Assembly: GCA_030706225.1 (NCBI GenBank)
Contig: JAUZOW010000007.1
Coordinates: 1 to 33,730 of the forward strand
Reading direction: 5' to 3'
DNA: 33,730 bases
Source of the DNA: Bacteroidota bacterium
GTDB lineage: Bacteria; Bacteroidota; Bacteroidia; Bacteroidales; FEN-979
The notes beneath the pieces were generated by a model. The model worked only from the letters and a program-made list of their open reading frames with translations. It did no database searches and was not told the origin of the DNA. Position numbers and translations under genes: made by a program. Shown one piece after another: positions 1 through 8,072 of this stretch. Within the stretch, counting starts at the first letter, position 1. Each line of letters begins with the position of its first letter.

Positions 1-393
1 AAGAGCTTGTTCTCCGTTGTCGGGTTGAGAAACCAACAGGTTTTCCACATCCACCCCTAATTTCTGAGCATAAAACCTGTCGAATGCATGCTCTGCATCA
101 ATGAATGCAGCTATCCCCCCGTTTTTCTGAGCTTGAGCAATAGCATGAATCGCAAGGGTCGTTTTACCGGAAGATTCCGGGCCAAATATTTCAATCACAC
201 GACCTTTTGGTAAACCCCCGATTCCCAGTGCAAGATCCAGTCCGATAGATCCTGTAGGGATGACATCCACATTTTCAATGGCATTGTCACCAAGCTTCAT
301 CACAGTACCTTTTCCATAGGTCTTTTCAAGCTTGTCAAGCGTTAGTTGCAACGCTTTCATTTTTTCCTTGTTCACATCAGGATCTTTAGCCAT
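1..393 (-). CDS. recA: RecA recombinase, N-terminal part (cut by window edge)
   Basis: RecA forms filaments on single-stranded DNA, drives homologous strand exchange and, where LexA is present, triggers the SOS response. The 131 codons visible run from an ATG at 393 to the window edge. They encode a typical RecA start rich in Lys and Glu, the segment [13 protein letters not shown] (about residues 48-60) and the Walker A loop GPESSGKTT at residues 71-79, followed by FIDAEHAFD, also characteristic of RecA. The C-terminal two thirds lie outside the window. It is transcribed in the same direction as nth, but 241 bases separate them and contain a candidate promoter and a strong hairpin, so it is probably its own unit. 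Identity is very secure. Confidence 0.97.
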   Translation of the reverse strand, partial: MAKDPDVNKEKMKALQLTLDKLEKTYGKGTVMKLGDNAIENVDVIPTGSIGLDLALGIGGLPKGRVIEIFGPESSGKTTLAIHAIAQAQKNGGIAAFIDAEHAFDRFYAQKLGVDVENLLVSQPDNGEQAL

Positions 394-469
394 ATACTTT
401 TGATTATTAGGTTTTTATAATGGAATGATCTTTATTTATTCCTTCCTGTATCTTTCTTTCCCGAATTCA

Positions 470-503
470 TTTCCCGAAAGATCTTTTTATCTTTATCGGG
501 AAA
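470..503 (-). promoter_or_regulatory. Long hairpin in the nth-recA intergenic region / recA leader
   Basis: TTTCCCGA at 470-477 pairs with TCGGGAAA at 496-503. The inner AAGAT (478-482) pairs with ATCTT (489-493), leaving a two-base bulge (494-495) and a six-base loop. An extra direct copy of TTTCCCGA sits at 457-464. The structure lies 77 bases upstream of the recA ATG and downstream of the candidate -7 element at 576-583, so it would be in the recA 5' leader if that promoter is used. On the minus strand it is not followed by a T-run, so it does not look like a classical terminator for nth. Role unknown. Confidence 0.6.
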
Positions 504-575
504 GAGAGGGAAAGGTAATACATCTTTTTCCACTTTTTTTTTGTCTGTTGAAAAATAAGAGCAAAATCAGGGCAT

Positions 576-583
576 CAAAATTA
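576..583 (-). promoter_or_regulatory. Candidate recA promoter -7 element (TAATTTTG)
   Basis: Read on the minus strand this is TAATTTTG, an exact match to the Bacteroidetes -7 consensus TAnnTTTG. It would start transcription near 571 and give a recA leader of about 180 bases that includes the hairpin at 470-503. I see no clear TTTG -33 element at the expected spacing. Confidence 0.45.
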
Positions 584-634
584 TAATTTTTACCGCTAAC
601 GAAGACGCATGAAGAAACCGAGTTATTAACAAAA

Positions 635-1279
635 TCAATCCTTCTTCAGGTGGTTGTAATATTTACAAACACCGGTCAATCCGCATTCTCCACACTTCGG
701 TTTCCGTGCCTGGCAAATATATCTTCCATGAAGAATCAGCCAGTGATGTGCAATGGAAATATACTTTTCAGGTATATTCTTGACCAGCTGCATTTCTGTC
801 TGGTATGGATTCCTCGCTCTGTAGGTCAATCCAATCCTTGCCGACACTCTGAAAACATGAGTATCCACAGCCATTGCCGGTTTCCGGAATGCTACCGAAG
901 ATATTACATTAGCTGATTTCCTTCCGATCCCGGGCAATGAAAGAAGATCTTCAAATCCGGAAGGCATGACTCCTTCAAATTTTTCCATCAATGCTTTTGC
1001 CATTCCAATGAGGTTTCGTGCCTTATTATTTGGATATGAGCAACTTTTAATCAGTTCGATTACCTCTTCCGGAGTGGCAGACGCCAGAGAAACAGTGTTC
1101 GGAAATCTCTTGAAAAAAGCCGGTGTAATCATGTTCACACGCTTATCGGTACATTGTGCTGAAAGAATAACTGCCACTGCAAGCTCATATGGATTTGCAT
1201 AAATAAGCTCTGTTTCAGCATCGGGACGATTCTCAAGAAAATATTCTATAACCTTTTCGTATCTCTCTTTCTTCGTCAT
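635..1279 (-). CDS. nth: Endonuclease III (DNA glycosylase / AP lyase)
   Basis: Base-excision repair enzyme that removes oxidised pyrimidines and cuts the abasic site. With the ATG at 1279 the protein is 214 residues, close to E. coli Nth (211). The helix-hairpin-helix LPGIGRKSA is at 115-123 with catalytic Lys121, and VDTHVFRV carries catalytic Asp139, each offset by one from E. coli Lys120 and Asp138. Cys189, 196, 199 and 205 form the C-X6-C-X2-C-X5-C iron-sulfur site. An upstream in-frame TTG at 1297 would add six residues, but it lies inside the candidate promoter element at 1295-1302 and has no counterpart in the family, so I chose the ATG. The gene diverges from the flavoprotein gene at 1356. 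Confidence 0.96.
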   Translation of the reverse strand: MTKKERYEKVIEYFLENRPDAETELIYANPYELAVAVILSAQCTDKRVNMITPAFFKRFPNTVSLASATPEEVIELIKSCSYPNNKARNLIGMAKALMEKFEGVMPSGFEDLLSLPGIGRKSANVISSVAFRKPAMAVDTHVFRVSARIGLTYRARNPYQTEMQLVKNIPEKYISIAHHWLILHGRYICQARKPKCGECGLTGVCKYYNHLKKD

Positions 1280-1294
1280 AAAAACGAATTTGGA

Positions 1295-1302
1295 CAAAAG
1301 TA
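1295..1302 (-). promoter_or_regulatory. Candidate nth promoter -7 element (TACTTTTG)
   Basis: Minus-strand TACTTTTG matches TAnnTTTG exactly. A start about four or five bases downstream gives a leader of only about ten bases before the ATG at 1279 and places the TTG at 1297 outside the message, which supports the shorter protein. Confidence 0.5.
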
Positions 1303-1331
1303 AAGAAAATCAACGCATGAACTATTTTGTT

Positions 1332-1339
1332 TATGTTTG
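1332..1339 (+). promoter_or_regulatory. Candidate promoter -7 element (TATGTTTG) of the flavoprotein gene
   Basis: TATGTTTG matches TAnnTTTG and lies 16 bases before the ATG at 1356, predicting a leader of roughly 12 bases. It diverges from the nth element at 1295-1302, only about 30 bases away. Confidence 0.45.
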
Positions 1340-1355
1340 CAATTGCTGAAAGATC

Positions 1356-2585
1356 ATGAGCCAAACTGACTTTGATTTAACGATTATCGGCGCCGGACCT
1401 GCCGGATGTACTGCTGCCCTTTTCCTGGCGGGTAGCGGACTGTCCATAGCACTCATTGACAAATCTTCCATGCCTTGTGATAAAATCTGCGGAGATGCTC
1501 TCAGCGGGATGGTTCTTTCGGTAATGAAAAGAATACCCGGAAATGTTTACCAGGATTTCCTTGCCGAACCCGGTAAACATTCCTGCTATGGGATCCGGTT
1601 TTGTGCTCCGGGAGGACATAAACTGGATCTGCCATTCCCTTCCGGTTCGGGTTCTGATAATGGCTCCGCTCCAGGTTATGTTATGAGACGTCATCTCTTT
1701 GACGGTTTTCTGCTCCGGGAACTCCGGAAAGATCCTTCTATTTCATTTTTCCCTGATTGCTTTATTACAGATATTCAGAGAAATACAGAATTTTTATTGA
1801 TGAAAGGAAAGAATATTTCTATCCGTTCACGTATGATTCTTGGCGCAGATGGCACTCATTCCTTAACTGGCCGACTTCTTGCGGGTAATATATTGAATCG
1901 TAAAACGTTATGGATAGGAACCCGGGGATATTTCAGGAATGTGAAGGATTTTCATCCTAAAGGTTATATTGAACTCATTTTTCTCAGGGATCTGCTTCCC
2001 GGCTATTTATGGATCTTCCCTATGGAAGATGGAACAGCCAATGTAGGATTCGGAGTAATGCAACGTTCTGTCAGCCAGATTAATCCATCAAAACAGCTTA
2101 CAGAGATCCTTTCCCATCATCCTTTTTTGAAAGAACGGTTCCGGGAGGCAAAACTCATCGGAAATCTGGAAGTTCACGGACTCAACCCGGGACCAGATCC
2201 GAAAAGGGTTTCCGGTGAAAGGTTCTTGTTGGCCGGTGATGCTGCATCCTTGATCGATCCCTTTACTGGAGAAGGAATCGGTAATGCAATGGCTTCCGGG
2301 GAAATCGCGTCACGTGTCATCCGGGAAGCCTTCCGGGTTCAGGATTTTTCGGCGGACTTTCTAAAACAGTACGATGAAAAAATCAAAATGAAGTTTTTCG
2401 GAGAATTAAAAACGGACCTCGTTCTTCACAGACTGGCTAAACATCCCTGGCTTTTTGACTTCGTGGTGAAAAAAGCACTTCACAATCCTCAGTTGGTAGA
2501 AATATTCCGGAAAATGTATACTGTGGATGAAATTCGCTCCCTTCTGACAAAGCCCGGTTTTTACTTAAATCTTTTATTTAAATAA
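1356..2585 (+). CDS. FAD-dependent oxidoreductase, geranylgeranyl reductase family
   Basis: A 409-residue flavoprotein. The dinucleotide-binding motif GAGPAG is at residues 12-17, within the first beta-alpha-beta unit that ends in LIDKS. The second FAD motif, GDAASLIDPFTGEGIG, is near residues 290-305 and is typical of the geranylgeranyl reductase / PHBH-like group. Members saturate isoprenoid chains or oxidise/reduce other hydrophobic substrates; in Bacteroidetes the substrate is usually not known. The KICGDALSG segment near residue 43 is the family's conserved Cys-containing loop. There are no membrane spans. It converges on the T9SS protein gene with nine bases between stops. Family assignment is firm; substrate (menaquinone side chain, another polyprenyl or a pigment) is open. 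Confidence 0.85.
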   Translation: MSQTDFDLTIIGAGPAGCTAALFLAGSGLSIALIDKSSMPCDKICGDALSGMVLSVMKRIPGNVYQDFLAEPGKHSCYGIRFCAPGGHKLDLPFPSGSGSDNGSAPGYVMRRHLFDGFLLRELRKDPSISFFPDCFITDIQRNTEFLLMKGKNISIRSRMILGADGTHSLTGRLLAGNILNRKTLWIGTRGYFRNVKDFHPKGYIELIFLRDLLPGYLWIFPMEDGTANVGFGVMQRSVSQINPSKQLTEILSHHPFLKERFREAKLIGNLEVHGLNPGPDPKRVSGERFLLAGDAASLIDPFTGEGIGNAMASGEIASRVIREAFRVQDFSADFLKQYDEKIKMKFFGELKTDLVLHRLAKHPWLFDFVVKKALHNPQLVEIFRKMYTVDEIRSLLTKPGFYLNLLFK

Positions 2586-2594
2586 CAGTATTTA

Positions 2595-3689
2595 TTAATT
2601 GGCTGTCAATATGGTAACAGATCCGCGATAGACATCTGTGCCATTTTGTCCGGTACATTTAAGAATGTAAAAATAGGCGCCATCGGATAGATTATCCCCT
2701 TTCCAGTCACCGCTTTTATAATTATTTTTTTCGTACACCTTCTTACCCCACCGGTCGAAAACCACCAATTCGGTATTGAAAAATGCCTCCCGGTAATCCT
2801 TGGCCGGATTTCCTTCAATCCGGATCATAAAGTCGTCATTGCTACCATCCCCATTAGGTGTAAAAACATTGGGTATCTTTAATTTAGCCTCTTTTACATA
2901 AACAATATGTGTAAGTGTCGTATCACAGGAATTCTGATCCGTATAATTCAGATGGACTTCATATTCACCGGTCTTTGTATATGTATGATTGGCAGGATTT
3001 TCATTTTGGACGGTATGATTATCTGCAAAATCCCATTCCCAATTCGTCATATAATGCTTCACTGAATCGGGAAAAAAGACTGTCAGAATCGGGTTGCTGA
3101 GATAAACCGTATCACCGGGTTTTACATCAAAGGTCACATTGGGCATTTTCAGGACATCCACATTATAATCTTTCGAAAGCTTGCAATTAAAAGAATCCTG
3201 AACTGTAAATGTATAAGTTCCTTTACATAGCCCGAAAACAATGGTATCCTGTGAATATCCCGCTGCCCAGAGGTACTGGTACGGCGGTGTTCCACCGGAG
3301 ACATGAACTTTAAATTGACCTTTGCAGGTTCCCGGGCAATCGAGTGGATTGTAACGGTACAGCGTATCGATTGTCATTTGGGGATGCATCCGTAGATGAG
3401 CTCTATTGCTGGTTGCAGTATCCAAACCGGAAATCACTCTGCAGGAATAATATCCGGCATCCGCCCCCCTGACGGAATCAATAACGAACAGAGAATCTGT
3501 TGCAAAAGGAATAACCTGGGAATTCTTCATCCATTGGTAAGCAAATGTTCCTGATCCTTGTACCTTAACAGTAAAAGCAATACTGTCCTTATAGCAGACA
3601 ATAGTATCGGAAGGTGTGACTGTACATGTGATCTGGGCACCGGCATAAAAGCTGGGAAGAAGGAACAAAAACAGGGTTAGTCTCTTCAT
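2595..3689 (-). CDS. Exported Ig/SprB/PKD protein with type B T9SS sorting domain
   Basis: A 364-residue secreted protein. A signal peptide covers about residues 1-19, ending in FYAGAQ. It is followed by an Ig-like segment (about 20-100), a SprB-like repeat containing SGGTPPYQYLW (about 112-180), a PKD-like domain (about 185-268, WEWDFADN) and a C-terminal CHU_C domain starting KIPNVFTPNGDGSNDDF. The last is the type B sorting signal that directs cargo through the type IX secretion system, including the usual FDRWGKKVYE and DGAYFYIL segments. No catalytic domain is visible, so an adhesin or surface structural role is inferred. It is small for this class, whose members often exceed 1,000 residues. 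No PorP/SprF partner gene is adjacent. Confidence 0.88.
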   Translation of the reverse strand: MKRLTLFLFLLPSFYAGAQITCTVTPSDTIVCYKDSIAFTVKVQGSGTFAYQWMKNSQVIPFATDSLFVIDSVRGADAGYYSCRVISGLDTATSNRAHLRMHPQMTIDTLYRYNPLDCPGTCKGQFKVHVSGGTPPYQYLWAAGYSQDTIVFGLCKGTYTFTVQDSFNCKLSKDYNVDVLKMPNVTFDVKPGDTVYLSNPILTVFFPDSVKHYMTNWEWDFADNHTVQNENPANHTYTKTGEYEVHLNYTDQNSCDTTLTHIVYVKEAKLKIPNVFTPNGDGSNDDFMIRIEGNPAKDYREAFFNTELVVFDRWGKKVYEKNNYKSGDWKGDNLSDGAYFYILKCTGQNGTDVYRGSVTILTAN

Positions 3690-3873
3690 TAATGGAAAAA
3701 ATTCAGGGTAAAAATACTAATTATTTCAATACACCGGATTATGGTGTTCTATGTCATGTTAACGCTCATAAAGAAGGCAAAAGTATAAAAACCGTCAAAT
3801 CGTCGCAAGAATTAGAATGTAATCTGACAGAAATTCCTGAATTCAAGTTATCAACCTTTTGGCAAATTTTTTG

Positions 3874-3914
3874 ATACGGGCGGATATGTCTGAAGGTATT
3901 ATAAATGCCCGTAT
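3874..3914 (+). promoter_or_regulatory. Inverted repeat in the clpB upstream region
   Basis: ATACGGGC at 3874-3881 is perfectly inverted as GCCCGTAT at 3907-3914, with 25 bases between. The right arm ends 21 bases before the clpB ATG. It is not the CIRCE element (TTAGCACTC-N9-GAGTGCTAA). It could be an operator or an mRNA stem controlling clpB. The whole gap 3690-3935 otherwise shows no gene, and I could not place a clean TAnnTTTG promoter in it. Confidence 0.6.
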
Positions 3915-3920
3915 AGATGA

Positions 3921-3925
3921 AAGGA
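3921..3925 (+). promoter_or_regulatory. Shine-Dalgarno AGGAG of clpB
   Basis: AAAGGAG precedes the clpB ATG at 3936 with about ten bases between AGGAG and the start codon. This is unusual here because nearly all other genes in the window lack a purine-rich ribosome binding site, as is normal in Bacteroidetes. Confidence 0.6.
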
Positions 3926-3935
3926 GATCAACACT

Positions 3936-6533
3936 ATGAATTTAAATCAATTTACGATCAAATCCCAGGAAGCAGTCCAGAAAGCAATGGAAATTGCCCA
4001 GGCCGGTCACAACCAGTCAGTTGAGACATCTCATATTTTAAAAGGGATGCTGATGGAAGACGATAATGTCGTTCCCTGGCTTCTGAAAAAGATGAATGTC
4101 AACCTGGAACCCGTAAAACAGGTGCTTGATAAAATGATTGAATCCCTTCCGAAAGTCACCGGGGCTTGTGACCAATACCTTTCTGCTGATGCCAGTCAGG
4201 CTTTGCAGAAAGCTTCTGTATTTGCCCAGGAAATGAAAGATGAATTCGTTTCTATTGAACATCTTTTACTGGGATTGCTGTCGGTGAATGATTCCGTTTC
4301 GCGTTTATTAAAGGACAACGGGGTTACGGAAAAAGATCTGAAATCAGCCGTAAAGCAGCTTCGAAAAGGATCAACGGTTAAAAGCCAGTCGGTTGAAGAA
4401 ACTTATAACTCACTAAATAAATATGCCCGGAACCTGAATGAACTGGCTCGTGCAGGAAAGCTGGACCCGGTCATCGGGCGTGATGAAGAGATCCGCAGAA
4501 TTCTTCAGATCCTTTCCCGGCGAACCAAGAACAATCCTATCCTGATCGGGGAACCGGGAGTCGGGAAAACAGCTATTGCAGAGGGAATTGCCCATCGTAT
4601 TATTGATGGAGATGTTCCGGAAAATCTGAAAACAAAACAGATTTTTTCCCTGGATATGGGTGCTTTGATTGCTGGAGCAAAATACAAGGGTGAATTTGAG
4701 GAAAGGCTGAAAAGCGTTATTAATGAAGTAATTTCAGCAGATGGAGAGATTATTCTTTTCATTGATGAGATCCATACCCTGGTAGGAGCCGGCGCCAGCG
4801 AAGGTGCTATGGATGCCGCCAACATCCTGAAACCAGCCCTGGCAAGAGGCGAATTGAGAGCTATCGGCGCTACAACGTTGAAAGAGTACCAAAGGTATTT
4901 TGAAAAAGATAAAGCTCTTGAACGCCGTTTTCAGCCAGTTATGGTCAATGAACCGGATACACTGGATGCCATCTCGATTCTGAGAGGATTAAAGGAAAAA
5001 TATGAAACGTACCATCATGTGCGTATCAAGGATGAGGCTGTCATCTCTGCAGTAGAATTATCTCAGCGGTATATCAGCGATCGTTTCCTCCCGGATAAAG
5101 CCATTGATCTGATCGACGAAGCTGCAGCAAAACTCCGTCTGGAAATCAATTCCGTTCCCGAAGAAGTAGAAGTCATCGAACGGAAAATCAGACAGATGGA
5201 AATTGAGCGGGAAGCTATCAAAAGAGAAGACGATTCGGAAAAGTTGAAGAATCTTTCGAAGGAAATCGCCGATCTGTCAGAAGAAAGAGATAAGCTGAAA
5301 GCAAAATGGCAAGGCGAAAAAGAGCTGGTTGAAAAGATCCAGGAAAATAAAAAGGAGATTGAAAATCTGAAATTGGAAGCCGATCAGGCAAACCGTTCCG
5401 GTGATCTGGGAAAAGTTGCAGAAATCCGTTACGGACGTCTTCCCGAAATTGAAAAAGAAATCGACCGGCTTAAAAAGCAGTTGATGGGACTTCAGAAAGA
5501 CAAAGCGTTGGTCAATGAAGAGGTCGGAACGGAAGAGATTGCCGAAGTGGTTTCCCGCTGGACCGGTATTCCGGTAAGCAGGATGCTGCAAAGTGAAAAG
5601 CAAAAACTGCTAAGTCTTGAAAAGGAACTTCATATGCGTGTTGTCGGTCAGGAGGAAGCTATCGATGCGGTATCCGATGCTATCCGCAGAAGTCGTGCAG
5701 GATTGCAGGATTCACGCAGGCCTATCGGTTCCTTTATCTTCCTGGGAACCACAGGTGTCGGTAAAACAGAACTTGCCAAAGCACTGGCAGAATTCCTTTT
5801 CAACAATGAGAACAACATGATCCGGATCGATATGTCGGAATACCAGGAAAGACATACTGTTTCACGTCTTATCGGTGCACCTCCGGGATATATTGGCTAT
5901 GAAGAAAGCGGTCAGCTTACCGAAGCGGTCCGGAGAAAACCTTATTCGGTTGTCCTGTTGGATGAGATCGAAAAAGCACATCCGGATGTTTTCAATGTTC
6001 TTCTTCAGGTGCTTGATGACGGGCGTCTGACTGATAATAAAGGACGTACCGTGGATTTTAAAAACACCATCATCATTATGACATCGAACATCGGTTCTCA
6101 TATTATTCAGGAAAACCTGGAAAAGGTAAATGAACAGAACCGCGGTGAAATATTTAACAGAACCAGGGAACAGGTCTTTGATTTATTGAAAAAGACTATA
6201 CGGCCTGAGTTTCTGAACCGTGTCGATGAGATCATCATGTTCCAGCCCCTGACCCGGAAAGAAATCAGCAAAGTGGTTGAACTTCAGATCAACCGTGTGA
6301 AACAGATGCTGGAAAAAAATGATATTCATCTTTCGGTCACTCCCGCTGCCATCGATCTGATCGCGACTGCAGGATTTGATCCCCAGTATGGAGCACGGCC
6401 CGTTAAAAGGGTTATCCAGCGTGACCTTCTGAATGAATTATCCAAAATGATCCTCGCCGGGAAAGTGGATAAAGACTCGGAAATCAGGGTTGACGGGAAG
6501 GAAGGGAGATTGGAGTTTTCTAATTATAATTAG
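3936..6533 (+). CDS. clpB: ClpB disaggregase (Hsp100 AAA+ chaperone)
   Basis: Hexameric ATP-driven unfoldase that rescues aggregated proteins together with DnaK. The 865-residue length fits the family (E. coli 857). Visible in order are: two Clp N-terminal repeats (about 1-145); the first AAA+ module with Walker A GEPGVGKT at 205-212 and Walker [14 protein letters not shown]; the coiled-coil middle domain (about 410-530, rich in Glu, Lys and Arg), which distinguishes ClpB from ClpA and ClpC; the second AAA+ module with GTTGVGKT at 604-611, the pore loop GYIGYEESG and [14 protein letters not shown]; and the C-terminal D2-small domain ending with the sensor-2 motif GARPVKR. It is monocistronic by position. 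An inverted repeat and a real Shine-Dalgarno lie upstream, suggesting specific control. Confidence 0.98.
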   Translation: MNLNQFTIKSQEAVQKAMEIAQAGHNQSVETSHILKGMLMEDDNVVPWLLKKMNVNLEPVKQVLDKMIESLPKVTGACDQYLSADASQALQKASVFAQEMKDEFVSIEHLLLGLLSVNDSVSRLLKDNGVTEKDLKSAVKQLRKGSTVKSQSVEETYNSLNKYARNLNELARAGKLDPVIGRDEEIRRILQILSRRTKNNPILIGEPGVGKTAIAEGIAHRIIDGDVPENLKTKQIFSLDMGALIAGAKYKGEFEERLKSVINEVISADGEIILFIDEIHTLVGAGASEGAMDAANILKPALARGELRAIGATTLKEYQRYFEKDKALERRFQPVMVNEPDTLDAISILRGLKEKYETYHHVRIKDEAVISAVELSQRYISDRFLPDKAIDLIDEAAAKLRLEINSVPEEVEVIERKIRQMEIEREAIKREDDSEKLKNLSKEIADLSEERDKLKAKWQGEKELVEKIQENKKEIENLKLEADQANRSGDLGKVAEIRYGRLPEIEKEIDRLKKQLMGLQKDKALVNEEVGTEEIAEVVSRWTGIPVSRMLQSEKQKLLSLEKELHMRVVGQEEAIDAVSDAIRRSRAGLQDSRRPIGSFIFLGTTGVGKTELAKALAEFLFNNENNMIRIDMSEYQERHTVSRLIGAPPGYIGYEESGQLTEAVRRKPYSVVLLDEIEKAHPDVFNVLLQVLDDGRLTDNKGRTVDFKNTIIIMTSNIGSHIIQENLEKVNEQNRGEIFNRTREQVFDLLKKTIRPEFLNRVDEIIMFQPLTRKEISKVVELQINRVKQMLEKNDIHLSVTPAAIDLIATAGFDPQYGARPVKRVIQRDLLNELSKMILAGKVDKDSEIRVDGKEGRLEFSNYN

Positions 6534-6614
6534 GAAGCCTTGATTAGAAATTAGAAATTAGGAATTAGGAAGCCTTGTTTAGAAATTAGAAATTAGAAAT
6601 TAGGAATTGGGAAG
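6529..6614. repeat. Degenerate AT-rich tandem repeat after clpB
   Basis: The 14-mer ATTAGGAAGCCTTG occurs at 6529-6542 and again at 6564-6577 (35-base period). Between and after the two copies are runs of the heptamer-like unit ATTAGAA/ATTAGGA, and a third imperfect copy ends at about 6614. The first copy contains the clpB stop codon TAG. Arrays of this kind are common between Bacteroidetes genes and probably grow by slippage. There is no CRISPR-like spacer structure and no flanking transposase. Confidence 0.8.
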
Positions 6615-6632
6615 AATGATATCATCCTCTCC

Positions 6633-7382
6633 TTACTTCCTCTCCGTTCCTTCCTCCTCAATTCCTTTTTCGGGTACGGTATCGGGAATTAGAATATCCA
6701 GCTTTATCCGGATTCCTTTTTCATAAGATTCTTTGCGGGTAATTTCGCCTTTTTCGTTGTAATAGATCCAGATACCATCAGGATCTCCTTTATGGTATTG
6801 ACCTGTGAATATTTTCTGTCCGGAAAGGAAAAAGGCTTCAACAGGTCCTTCCCGCAGATCATCAAGGTACATCCCTTTCAGTTTTATCTTTCCATCCTGG
6901 TAATATTGCACCCAGGAGCCTGTCTTTTTCCCATTCTTCCAGGAAATAAAATCAGACTTTCCGCCTGAAGGATAATAGGTTATCTCATCACCCTCCTTGA
7001 TGCCTATTTTATAATTCTCTTCGGATACAAGAGCGCCATCGTATTCACTGTAAAATTTCCAGAGTCCTTCCCTCTTCTCATTTACGAAAACGCCTTCAGC
7101 CATCTTGAATCCGTTTTTAAAGAAGGAAGTAAATTGGGACCTTGTACCGTTGCCGGTCATCAAGGAACGGGCTTTCAGTTTACCGTTTGGATAGTAATAG
7201 TGAAACTCACCGATGGGTATATTATTCAGGAAATGACCATCATATACTTTTTTTCCGGTACTGTCAAGCTTTCTCCAGTAACCCTGCTTATTTCCAAGAT
7301 TATCCTTACGATTGATCGTATCCTGGGAAAATGAAGAAATGTAAAAGCAGCTCAATAAAAAGAAACAGAATATCTTTTTCAT
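6633..7382 (-). CDS. Exported MORN-repeat (YwqK-like) protein
   Basis: A 249-residue protein with an N-terminal signal sequence (about 1-19, hydrophobic FCFFLLSCFYISSFS). It then carries about seven MORN-like repeats of some 22 residues built on the pattern G-x-W-x-x-Y-x-x-x-G-x-x, for example GYWRKLDSTGK, GEFHYYYPNGKLK, GLWKFYSEYDG, GSWVQYYQDGKIK and GIWIYYNEKGEI. Similar proteins are often labelled 'YwqK-family antitoxin', but that label comes from a Bacillus protein and nothing here suggests a toxin partner. The C-terminus is charged and Glu-rich. It is abundant and functionally vague in Bacteroidetes; a periplasmic or surface location is inferred. It diverges from recR. Confidence 0.8.
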   Translation of the reverse strand: MKKIFCFFLLSCFYISSFSQDTINRKDNLGNKQGYWRKLDSTGKKVYDGHFLNNIPIGEFHYYYPNGKLKARSLMTGNGTRSQFTSFFKNGFKMAEGVFVNEKREGLWKFYSEYDGALVSEENYKIGIKEGDEITYYPSGGKSDFISWKNGKKTGSWVQYYQDGKIKLKGMYLDDLREGPVEAFFLSGQKIFTGQYHKGDPDGIWIYYNEKGEITRKESYEKGIRIKLDILIPDTVPEKGIEEEGTERK

Positions 7383-7401
7383 AGGGAAAGAACGAAAAAC
7401 C

Positions 7402-7409
7402 TATTTTTG
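7402..7409 (+). promoter_or_regulatory. Candidate recR promoter -7 element (TATTTTTG)
   Basis: TATTTTTG matches TAnnTTTG, giving a leader of about 30 bases before the TTG start at 7445. It interleaves with the opposite-strand element at 7415-7422. Confidence 0.45.
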
Positions 7410-7414
7410 CATTG

Positions 7415-7422
7415 CAAAAGTA
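7415..7422 (-). promoter_or_regulatory. Candidate promoter -7 element (TACTTTTG) of the MORN gene
   Basis: Minus-strand TACTTTTG, an exact TAnnTTTG match, lies 33 bases upstream of the ATG at 7382. The predicted start falls inside or next to the plus-strand -7 element, so the two promoters should exclude each other. Confidence 0.45.
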
Positions 7423-7444
7423 AAGAATGTTTTAACAATTTCCT

Positions 7445-8068
7445 TTGGACAATTATCCATCAAAAATATTAGAAAATGCAGTCAATGAACTGGCCAAATT
7501 ACCTGGAATCGGCAAAAAGACTGCATTACGACTGGCTCTTTACCTTCTCCGGCAGGATCCTGCTGAAGTGGAAGCTTTCGGTACGGCCATCATCAAGTTG
7601 CGTAACGAAATTCTTTACTGTAAAATATGCCATAATATCTCCGACGAGGAAATCTGCCCGATCTGTTCAAGTCCGAAGCGGAATGCAGCTATTGTTTGTG
7701 TTGTAGAGAATATCCGGGATGTCATGGCAATTGAAAATACGGGACAATTTCAAGGAGTTTACCATGTTCTCGGAGGAATCATTTCTCCGGTTGAGGGGAT
7801 CGGGCCGGATCAGTTAACTATTGACAAACTGGTCAACCGGGTCAGGGAAGGAACGATCAGGGAAATCATCCTTGCTTTGCCAACGACCATTGAAGGAGAT
7901 ACCACTAATTTCTATTTATATAAAAAAATAAAGGAATTCCCGGTTAAGATGACTGCCATTGCCCGAGGAATCTCCATCGGGGATGAGCTGGAATATACCG
8001 ATGAAGTAACGCTTGGACGGTCCATATTGAACCGGACTCCTTACGAAACGCTTCTTCCCGGCCGATAA
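7445..8068 (+). CDS. recR: Recombination mediator RecR
   Basis: RecR works with RecO to load RecA on gapped DNA. The protein is 207 residues, close to the usual 200. It shows the helix-hairpin-helix LPGIGKKTA (about 19-27), the four-cysteine zinc finger built from CKIC and CPIC (about residues 59-73) and the Toprim domain beginning [14 protein letters not shown], with GVYHVLGG and the C-terminal [16 protein letters not shown]. The start is a TTG: an in-frame stop at 7433 excludes anything longer, and a later ATG would delete the conserved N-terminus. It diverges from the MORN gene and converges with the small RHH gene four bases after its stop. Confidence 0.96.
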   Translation: MDNYPSKILENAVNELAKLPGIGKKTALRLALYLLRQDPAEVEAFGTAIIKLRNEILYCKICHNISDEEICPICSSPKRNAAIVCVVENIRDVMAIENTGQFQGVYHVLGGIISPVEGIGPDQLTIDKLVNRVREGTIREIILALPTTIEGDTTNFYLYKKIKEFPVKMTAIARGISIGDELEYTDEVTLGRSILNRTPYETLLPGR

Positions 8069-8072
8069 AAAA

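Noticed and set aside
653-667. TTGTAA-N3-TTACAA inverted repeat near the nth 3' end
   Set aside because: It is inside coding sequence, short and AT-rich, so it is likely by chance; no T-run follows on the nth strand.
1280-1297. Longer nth start at TTG 1297
   Set aside because: The TTG falls within the candidate TACTTTTG promoter element and adds residues not expected in endonuclease III.
3692-3874. Short plus-strand frame of 60 codons upstream of clpB
   Set aside because: It lies in the gap between two genes with no recognisable domain, no promoter element and no ribosome site. Its composition is that of intergenic DNA, and its end runs into the inverted repeat.
6529-6614. Possible CRISPR array
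   Set aside because: The units are imperfect, the period is about 35 with heptamer sub-repeats and no unique spacers, and there are no cas genes.
6633-7382. MORN-repeat protein as a toxin-antitoxin component
   Set aside because: The antitoxin label is inherited from YwqK annotation; the protein is exported and no toxin gene is adjacent.
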